64,000 bases of DNA, taken from NCBI RefSeq assembly GCF_016862435.1, contig NZ_BOMY01000035.1, positions 62,001 to 126,000 of the forward strand. The letters run 5' to 3'. The translations under genes were made by a program, and so were the position numbers. This document shows positions 58,641 through 64,000 of the stretch, in pieces. Every line of letters starts with the position of its first letter. Positions within the stretch are counted from its first letter, which is position 1. Source of the DNA: Paractinoplanes tereljensis. GTDB lineage: Bacteria; Actinomycetota; Actinomycetes; Mycobacteriales; Micromonosporaceae. Under the pieces are notes generated by a model. That model did not search any database. It was given only the letters and a program-made list of their open reading frames with translations, and was not told the DNA's origin.

Positions 58641-59662
58641 CCGAGGAACACCGGGCGCTGCGCGACGCGGTCCGCGGCCTGCTGTCCGGCTACCCCACCC
58701 GCGCGGCCATCGAGCAACCAACCGGCTACGACCCCGCCCTGTGGCAGCGCCTGTGCAAGGAGATCGGGGTAGCCGGCTTGGCGGTCCCCGAAGCCTTCGG
58801 CGGCGCCGGCGCAACCTTGCTCGAGTCGCACGTGATGCTGACCGAGTGGGGCCGCACCCTGACCCCCGGCCCGATGCTGGGTTGCGGCGTGCTGGCCACC
58901 CAGGCGTTGCTCCGCGCCGGCGACGAGGAGGCCTGCGCCCGCCTGCTCCCCGCCATCTGCGCCGGCGACCGCATAGCCACCCTGGCCTGGCCCGACGATC
59001 CGACTACGGTCAAGGCCGGTGGGCTTGTCGGCGAAGCCCGCCAGGTGCTCGATGCCGAGAGCGCCGACATCCTCCTGGTGCCGACGGACGACGGCCTCTA
59101 CGAGGTGGACGCGACCGCCCCCGGAGTGTCCGTACAGCCCACGGACGTTCTCGACGCGACTCGGCGGCTAGCCACGGTGCGACTGGACGGCGCACGCGCC
59201 CGGAAGATCGGGAGCGGCGATCTCCGGCCCTGGCTGCGCGATCTGGCCTGCGTGGCGCTGAGCGCCGAACAGATGGGCGCAGCCGGCCGCGCCTTCGAGG
59301 CCACCCACGAGTACGTCCAGCAGCGAGTCCAGTTCGGCCGCCCGATCGGCTCCTTCCAGGTGCTGCAGCACCGCCTGGCCGAGGCCTACCTGCGCCTGGA
59401 GGCCGCCACCACCGCGTCGTGGACCGCAGCCGAGGCCTTCGTGGCCGGCTCCGAGGACGCCTCGACCCTAGCCGCGATGGCCAAGGTCTACTGCACGGAG
59501 GCACTGCAGGCGATCACCGCCGAGATGGTCCAGATGCACGGCGGCCTGGCCATCACCTGGGAGCACGACGCCCACCTCTACCTACGCCGCGCCTACCAGG
59601 ACGCCCAGCTGTTCGGCACCCCCACCCAACACCTGAACCGCCTGGCCGCCGCACTGCTCTGA
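58631..59662 (+). CDS. fadE33: Acyl-CoA dehydrogenase FadE33
   Basis: Third ACAD of the operon, 343 residues, Rv3564-like. It has IGVAGLAVPEAFGGAGATLLESHVMLTEWGRTLTPGPML, QRVQFGRPIGSFQVLQHRLAEAYLRLEAA and HGGLAITWEHDAHLYLRRAYQD, typical of partner-dependent ACADs. It is the last gene of the fadD3 operon. A large inverted repeat follows before the convergent hsaB gene. Confidence 0.9.
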   Translation: MELTEEHRALRDAVRGLLSGYPTRAAIEQPTGYDPALWQRLCKEIGVAGLAVPEAFGGAGATLLESHVMLTEWGRTLTPGPMLGCGVLATQALLRAGDEEACARLLPAICAGDRIATLAWPDDPTTVKAGGLVGEARQVLDAESADILLVPTDDGLYEVDATAPGVSVQPTDVLDATRRLATVRLDGARARKIGSGDLRPWLRDLACVALSAEQMGAAGRAFEATHEYVQQRVQFGRPIGSFQVLQHRLAEAYLRLEAATTASWTAAEAFVAGSEDASTLAAMAKVYCTEALQAITAEMVQMHGGLAITWEHDAHLYLRRAYQDAQLFGTPTQHLNRLAAALL

Positions 59663-59870
59663 CGAGAGACGCGGGAGCGAAGCCACAGTCGGCCGCAACC
59701 GGCACGGTCTCGCTCGCGCACCCCACCACAAAGGCCGGCCCGCCCGAGTGATTCGCCTGGCCGGACCACAGCGCGGCAGCCAGACCACCGAGCGGAGGGG
59801 GACCGCCCGCCCCAGTCATGCATCCAGCAGCGGGTGACCAAACTCCTGGCCAAAACGGAAAACCATGCAA

Positions 59871-59944
59871 GGTTTTGGGCCGGGGATGACCATGCAGGGC
59901 ATAGATGCTTTACCGCCCAGCATGGTTATCCCCGGCCCAAAACC
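59871..59944. terminator. Large inverted repeat between fadE33 and hsaB, probable bidirectional terminator
   Basis: Arms at 59871-59895 (ggttttgggccggggatgac then catgc) and 59920-59944 pair at 24 of 25 positions around a 24-nt loop. It sits in the 315-bp convergent gap, which otherwise shows no gene. An upstream aaaacc/ggttttg pairing (59859-59876) overlaps the left arm, so two alternative folds exist. A terminator for both operons is the simplest reading; a mobile hairpin element is another. Confidence 0.65.
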
Positions 59945-59977
59945 GTCCCAGAGCAAGCAAGCCCAACCCACAAAGCC

Positions 59978-60541
59978 TCAGATCCAATCGGTATGGCGAG
60001 GCCAGGCAAGCAAGGTATCCACCACCTCAAGAGAGGCAGACGGCGAAACCGGAGCCGCAGCCCGATAGCGCCCCTTGAAGAACAACAACGGCCCATCCCC
60101 GCCGCACTCACCGAGGGCGAGCACACGGCCCACCACGATCGAGTGGTCGCCACCCGGATGCACCGCCGAGACCTGGCATTCCGCCCAGGTCAAAGCCCCG
60201 TCCAGGATCGGCGCACCACCGGGCGACGGAGTCCACGGAATGCCGGCGAACTTGTCGGCCCCCCGCGTGCCGAAGGCCCGGGACAGCTCGTGATGCCCCT
60301 CGGCCAGGACGTTCACGCAGAACAACCCGGTGCCCCGGATCCGCTGCCAGGTAGACGAGGTCGACTGGGGGCAGAACAGGACCAGTGGCGGGTCCAGCGA
60401 CAGCGGGGTGAACGCCTGGCAGGCGAAGCCGGCCGGCCCGTCCGCGTCGGTCGTGGTGACGATCGTGACGCCGGTGCAGAAGTGGCCGAAGACCCGCCGG
60501 AATGAAGCCGGGTCGACGGCCACCGGGAGCTCAGTGTCCAC
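59978..60541 (-). CDS. hsaB: Flavin reductase HsaB of the 3-HSA hydroxylase
   Basis: Supplies reduced flavin to HsaA. It is 187 residues, identical in length to Rv3567c, with the flavin reductase split barrel: FRRVFGHFCTGVTIVTTTDADGPAGFACQAF, LDPPLVLFCPQSTSSTWQRI, and GGDHSIVVGRVLAL. Start GTG 60541 gives the family length; GTG 60523 is an alternative. It overlaps the hsaC 3' end by 11 nt and is the last gene of hsaA-hsaD-hsaC-hsaB, the same order as Rv3570c-Rv3567c. The frame continuing upstream is shadow. Confidence 0.9.
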   Translation of the reverse strand: MDTELPVAVDPASFRRVFGHFCTGVTIVTTTDADGPAGFACQAFTPLSLDPPLVLFCPQSTSSTWQRIRGTGLFCVNVLAEGHHELSRAFGTRGADKFAGIPWTPSPGGAPILDGALTWAECQVSAVHPGGDHSIVVGRVLALGECGGDGPLLFFKGRYRAAAPVSPSASLEVVDTLLAWPRHTDWI

Positions 60542-61433
60542 CGTGCGCGAACCGGTGACCCCACACGCTGTGGGCGGTGGTCTGCCGGGCCACCCAGGTG
60601 TGGTCGTCGACGGTGAGGCCGCCGAACCCGTATTCAATATCAAACCCGCTGGGCGTACGCACGTAGAAGGAAATCATGTCGTCGTTGGCGTGCCGGCCCA
60701 GCGTGGAGATCAGCGGGGCCTTGTTCTTGACGCAGCGGTCGATGGCCAGGCCGACGTCGTCGATGGTCGCGGTCTCGGTCATCAGGTGGATCAGGCCGCT
60801 GGGCGCGGGAATCGGGGCGAGCGCGACGCTGTGGTGCCGGGGATTGCAGCCGAGGAACCGCATCCACAGCGCCTCGTCGGTGTGCGGCAGCCCGATGTGT
60901 TCGGGGACCAGCCGCATGGTGTCGCGCAGCCGGAAGCCGAGGATCTCGGTCCAGAAGTGCAGCGAGGCGGCGTCGTCGAAGGCCGGCAGCACGACGTGCC
61001 CCATGCCCTGCGTGCCGGTGACGAACCTGGTCCCGTAAGCGCTGAGCGCCGGCCGGGTGTCCAGGGCGGCGCCGCTGAAGAACTCGAGCCGGTTGCCGGA
61101 CGGGTCATCGACGGCGACCATCTGCGCCACCCGGCGGTCGGCGAGTTCGTCGGCACCGGCCACCTTGACCGCGACGCCGGCCTCCTCGAAAGCAGTGACC
61201 AGCTGCGCAAACGACGACGGGGAAGCAACCTCCCAGCCGCTGGCCGCCAGCCGGTCGCGTGAGCCGGGCACCACCACGATGCGGGCCGGCAGGTCGTCCA
61301 TGCGCAGGTAGACAGCGGACGGGTCGGGGCCGCGGCCCTCGACCATGCCGAGCACCTTGACGCCGAATTCCCGCCAGGCGGGCACGTCGGTGGCCTCGAC
61401 GCGCAGGTAGCCGAGGGATCGGATGAGACTCAC
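60531..61433 (-). CDS. hsaC: Extradiol dioxygenase HsaC (3,4-DHSA dioxygenase)
   Basis: Fe(II) type I extradiol dioxygenase that meta-cleaves the aromatised ring A of 3,4-DHSA. It is 300 residues, equal to Rv3568c. Metal ligands by alignment are His146 (GMGHVVL), His216 (LIHLM) and Glu267 (GFDIEYG). The duplicated vicinal-oxygen-chelate domains are evident, with NPRHHSVAL between them. GTG 61433 overlaps the hsaD stop (GTGA). Confidence 0.94.
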   Translation of the reverse strand: MSLIRSLGYLRVEATDVPAWREFGVKVLGMVEGRGPDPSAVYLRMDDLPARIVVVPGSRDRLAASGWEVASPSSFAQLVTAFEEAGVAVKVAGADELADRRVAQMVAVDDPSGNRLEFFSGAALDTRPALSAYGTRFVTGTQGMGHVVLPAFDDAASLHFWTEILGFRLRDTMRLVPEHIGLPHTDEALWMRFLGCNPRHHSVALAPIPAPSGLIHLMTETATIDDVGLAIDRCVKNKAPLISTLGRHANDDMISFYVRTPSGFDIEYGFGGLTVDDHTWVARQTTAHSVWGHRFAHGGH

Positions 61434-62242
61434 GGCCTGTCCCCTTCCAGGAAGTCGAAAGCGAGGCGGTTGAACTCGTCGAACTTCTCCAGGTGCGCCC
61501 AGTGCCCGCAGCCGCCGAAGACGTGCAGCCGGCAGCGGCGGATCAGCTTGAGCGCGACCAGCGCGCCGTCGAGCGGGTTGACCCGGTCTTCCCGGCCCCA
61601 CACCAGCAACACCTCGTTGCGCAGCCGGTGAGCCTCCCGCCAGAGCAGCCCATCTTCGAAGCGGGCCGGGTCGGTGAACGAGGCGCCCATCTCGCGCAGA
61701 GCGCGAAGGGCGGCCGGGGTGGAAGCCGCGGCCAGGCGTTCATCGATCAGCTCGTCGGTGATCAAGGAAGGATCGAAGACGAGGGTACGGAGGAAAGCCG
61801 CCAGCCGTTCCCGGGTGGGACCGGCCCCGAACGCGCCGAGCCGCTTGACGCCCTCGGTCGGGTCGGCGGCGAACACGTTGAGGCTGAGCCCGCCCGGTCC
61901 CATCAGCAGCAGCCGCCCGGCCCGGGACGGGTGCCGCAGCGCGAATCGGACCGCGGTGCCGCCGCCGAGCGAGTTGCCGACCAGGTCGACGCGCTCGAGG
62001 CCGAGTTCGTCGAGCAGGGCGGCCAGCGCGTCGGCCGAGTGCGTGAAGTACTGCGTGGTCAGCTGGCCGAGCTCGGAACCGCCGTACCCGGGCTGGTCGA
62101 CGGCGATCGTGTCGAAGCGTTTGGCGAAGGCCGGGATCGTACGCCCGAAGTTGCTTTGGGCTGAAGCTCCCGGCCCGCCGCCGTGCAGAAGGACCACGGG
62201 GTTGGCGCCGGCCGGGCCGGCGCGGTGGAAGTGAAGGGTCAT
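61430..62242 (-). CDS. hsaD: C-C bond hydrolase HsaD (4,9-DSHA hydrolase)
   Basis: MCP hydrolase that splits 4,9-DSHA into HIP-type and hydroxyhexadienoate products. It is 270 residues with the serine triad Ser91 (GNSLGGG), Asp219 (GREDRVNP) and His247 (GCGHW), and the oxyanion segment HGGGPGA at 20-26. It is about 20 residues shorter at the N-terminus than Rv3569c. No in-frame start with a ribosome site lies in the 8-nt gap to hsaA, so the shorter form is likely real unless it begins inside hsaA. Confidence 0.92.
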   Translation of the reverse strand: MTLHFHRAGPAGANPVVLLHGGGPGASAQSNFGRTIPAFAKRFDTIAVDQPGYGGSELGQLTTQYFTHSADALAALLDELGLERVDLVGNSLGGGTAVRFALRHPSRAGRLLLMGPGGLSLNVFAADPTEGVKRLGAFGAGPTRERLAAFLRTLVFDPSLITDELIDERLAAASTPAALRALREMGASFTDPARFEDGLLWREAHRLRNEVLLVWGREDRVNPLDGALVALKLIRRCRLHVFGGCGHWAHLEKFDEFNRLAFDFLEGDRP

Positions 62243-62250
62243 CGACGGCC

Positions 62251-63426
62251 TCAGATCATCGCGTCGGCGACGGACAGGCCGAACTCGCCGCGCCCGTACA
62301 TGGACAGTGCCCGCTCCGGGTCGTTGATCGCGTGCACCCGGCCGGCGTGCGCGTCGCGCCAGAAGCGCTGGATCGGGTGGCTGGTGTAGATCGCCCGGCC
62401 GCCGGAGTTCTCGAAGAGCCGGTCGACCGCCTGGATCGCCAGCTCGGTGCCGTGCACCTGGTCGCGGCGGACCCGCAGGCGCAGCCGCATCGGCAGTTTC
62501 TCGCCCGCGGTGACCAGCGACATCAGCTCGGTCATGTTCGCGGTCAGGGCGAGCCAGGCGGCGTCCACGTCGGCCGCGGCCCGGGCCACCCGCACCTGCG
62601 AGTAGGGGTCCTCGGCCGCGCGCACCCCGGCGTAGGCGGCCCGGACCCGTTCCTGCATGTAGGTGACGTGCGCGTCGTACGCCCCCGTCGCCATGCCGAT
62701 GATCGGCGTGGTGATCGTGTACGGGAAGATCGAGCCGTAGGGAATCCGGTAGAGCGGCGCCTGATTGAGCTCCTGACCCGGGCAGACGCAGCGGGCGGTG
62801 TCGCCGAAGCTGAGTGAACGGTAGGCCGGGACGAACGCGCCGGGCACCACGATGTCGTTGCTGCCGGTGCCGCGCAGCCCGATCGTGTGCCAGACGTCCT
62901 CGATCGTGTAGTCGGACGCGGGCAGCAGGAACGTGCGGAAGTCGGCCGGGGTGCCGTCGTCGCCGGGCGGGATGATGCCGCCGAGCAACACCCAGGAGGC
63001 GTGGTCGGAGCCGGACGAGAAGCTCCAGCGCCCGCTCACCTGGTAGCCGCCCTCGACCGCCTTGATCTTGCCGGTGGGCGCGTAGGACGACGACATCAGC
63101 GTGCCCGGATCGTCGCCCCAGACGTCCTGCTGGGCCTGGTCGGGAAAGAGCGCCATCTGCCAGTTGTGCACGCCGATCACCGAGGAGATCCAGCCGGTCG
63201 AGCCGCACGCCGCGGCGATGTCGCGCACGCAGCCGAAGAACGTGGTGGGGTCGGCCTCGAAGCCGCCGAACCGGGCCGGCTGCAACAGCCGGAAGAAACC
63301 GGTCGCGGCGAGGGACTTGACCGTCTCGGCGGACACCTGGCGGCGATCTTCCGCCTCCTGCGCCCGATCTCGTAGAACCGGTAACAACTCTCGCACGCCC
63401 GACCGGACCGCTTCGGTGCCCTCCAT
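62251..63426 (-). CDS. hsaA: 3-HSA hydroxylase oxygenase subunit HsaA
   Basis: Flavin-dependent monooxygenase (acyl-CoA dehydrogenase fold) that hydroxylates 3-HSA to the catechol 3,4-DHSA using FMNH2 from HsaB. It is 391 residues, close to Rv3570c. Features are RRQVSAETVKSLAATGFFRLLQPARFGGFE, CGSTGWISSVIGVHNWQMALFP, SGRWSFSSGSDHASWVLLGG and the C-terminal GGRAIYTSHPIQRFWRDAHAGRVHA. ATG 63426 has GGAGGG upstream. It leads the hsaADCB operon, with a perfect KstR-type box 46 nt upstream. Confidence 0.94.
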   Translation of the reverse strand: MEGTEAVRSGVRELLPVLRDRAQEAEDRRQVSAETVKSLAATGFFRLLQPARFGGFEADPTTFFGCVRDIAAACGSTGWISSVIGVHNWQMALFPDQAQQDVWGDDPGTLMSSSYAPTGKIKAVEGGYQVSGRWSFSSGSDHASWVLLGGIIPPGDDGTPADFRTFLLPASDYTIEDVWHTIGLRGTGSNDIVVPGAFVPAYRSLSFGDTARCVCPGQELNQAPLYRIPYGSIFPYTITTPIIGMATGAYDAHVTYMQERVRAAYAGVRAAEDPYSQVRVARAAADVDAAWLALTANMTELMSLVTAGEKLPMRLRLRVRRDQVHGTELAIQAVDRLFENSGGRAIYTSHPIQRFWRDAHAGRVHAINDPERALSMYGRGEFGLSVADAMI

Positions 63427-63472
63427 GAGATCCCTCCGCTGTCTTGGCTGGCGACTTGGACGGTCCCTATAC

Positions 63473-63486
63473 TAGAACACGTTCTA
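63473..63486. promoter_or_regulatory. Perfect KstR-type operator between hsaA and kshA
   Basis: TAGAACACGTTCTA matches all 12 defined positions and is a full palindrome. It lies 46 nt from hsaA and 33 nt from kshA in a 93-nt divergent gap. Confidence 0.93.
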
Positions 63487-63519
63487 CCTAACGGGCTACG
63501 CCCAAGCGGGAGGCGACAC

Positions 63520-64000
63520 ATGAGCGACGGCGCAGCAGCACGCACCATCGACAGCGGGGTCCTGCCGGCCAGGTTCGCCCGCGGCTGGCACTGTCTGGGC
63601 CTGGCCGACTCGTTCCGGGACGGCAAACCGCACGCCGTCGAGGCGTTCGGCACCAAACTCGTGGTCTTCGCCGACTCGGCCGGCGCGTTGCACGTGCTCG
63701 ACGGTTACTGCCGGCACATGGGCGGCGACCTGACCATGGGCACGATCAAGGGCGACGAGGTGGCCTGCCCGTTCCACGACTGGCGGTGGCGCGGCGACGG
63801 GAGGTGCGCCTCGGTGCCGTACGCACATCGGGTCCCGATGCGGGCCCGCACCCGGTCATGGCACGCCCAGGAGCAGAACCGGCAGCTGTTCGTCTGGCAC
63901 GACCCGCAGGGCGCCCCGCCCCCACCCGACATCGTGATCCCGCGGATCGAGGGCGCCTTCTCCGACGAGTGGAGCACCTGGACCTGGGACTCGATCCGGA
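63520..64000 (+). CDS. kshA: 3-ketosteroid 9-alpha-hydroxylase oxygenase KshA (5' part, runs off the window)
   Basis: Rieske non-heme iron oxygenase that, with KstD, causes ring B opening by 9-alpha-hydroxylation. Only the first 160 residues are present. The Rieske ligands are Cys64-His66 (CRH) and Cys83-His86 (CPFH) in YCRHMGGDLTMGTIKGDE and VACPFHDWRW. The flanks (ARGWHCLG, LFVWHD, DEWSTWTWDS) agree with KshA of Rhodococcus and Rv3526. ATG 63520 has GGGAGG at 63508-63513. In M. tuberculosis hsaA is divergent from kshB; here it faces kshA instead. The catalytic iron domain lies beyond the edge. Confidence 0.93.
   Translation, partial: MSDGAAARTIDSGVLPARFARGWHCLGLADSFRDGKPHAVEAFGTKLVVFADSAGALHVLDGYCRHMGGDLTMGTIKGDEVACPFHDWRWRGDGRCASVPYAHRVPMRARTRSWHAQEQNRQLFVWHDPQGAPPPPDIVIPRIEGAFSDEWSTWTWDSIR

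Noticed and set aside
63373..63386. TAGAACCGGTAACA inside hsaA
   Set aside because: Only the left half-site is good and it lies within the coding region; a perfect box already serves this promoter.

Overview
The window is high-GC actinobacterial DNA (dense GTG/ATG genes, AGGAGG-type ribosome sites, F420-linked enzyme families). It holds most of a steroid (cholesterol/phytosterol) catabolic island. Gene content and many gene pairs match the Mycobacterium tuberculosis Rv3500-Rv3571 region, in a rearranged order. The presence of a type I cholesterol oxidase and the absence of mycobacterial landmarks suggest a non-mycobacterial actinomycete, for example an Actinoplanes-like Micromonosporaceae. 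The genus cannot be fixed from sequence alone.

Layout. 1-2.8 kb: end of a carbohydrate locus (GH2 glycosidase, LacI regulator). 2.9-8.4 kb (minus): ADH, F420 oxidoreductase, then kstD and choA, the last two with twin-arginine signals. 8.4-17.1 kb: kstR2 and two SDRs, an ALDH, and echA20-ipdA-ipdB-ipdC for rings C/D. 17.8-22.8 kb: fadA6 facing fadE29-fadE28. 23.3-28.7 kb: a DUF1214/SDR/sulfotransferase operon facing an ADH and a secreted lipase. 29-40.5 kb: side-chain genes (fadD19/echA19, a second CoA ligase, DUF35-ltp4-ltp3, cyp125/fadA5). 40.7-52.2 kb: a cell-envelope module (flippase-like protein, GT-C-like protein, DUF2613-like peptide, GT4, DUF3068, acyltransferase, AftD-like arabinosyltransferase). 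52.2-59.7 kb: fadE30-ipdF facing fadD3-echA-fadE31-fadE32-fadE33. 60-64 kb: hsaA-hsaD-hsaC-hsaB facing a kshA that runs off the end.

How the genes work together. ChoA and KstD would oxidise ring A, apparently outside the membrane. CYP125, the CoA ligases, FadE28/29, EchA19, Ltp3/4 and FadA5 shorten the side chain. KshA, HsaAB, HsaC and HsaD open rings A/B. FadD3, IpdF, FadE30, IpdC, EchA20, IpdAB, FadE31-33 and FadA6 take the remaining rings to central metabolites.

Regulation. I located 13 KstR-type palindromes (TAGAACnnGTTCTA-like) and 4 KstR2-type palindromes (AnCAAGnnCTTGnT-like), nearly all in divergent promoters. KstR itself is not in the window. One KstR-type box lies in the envelope module. 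The AftD gene overlaps ipdF by 4 nt, so envelope genes appear wired into steroid control.

Structure outside genes. Every convergent gene junction with a real gap carries a distinctive element: an 83-bp tandem array, three copies of an intergenic repeat with inverted ends, a 36-bp tandem array, or a 25-bp hairpin. Several proteins also carry in-frame tandem repeat insertions of 18, 30, 33 or 42 bp.
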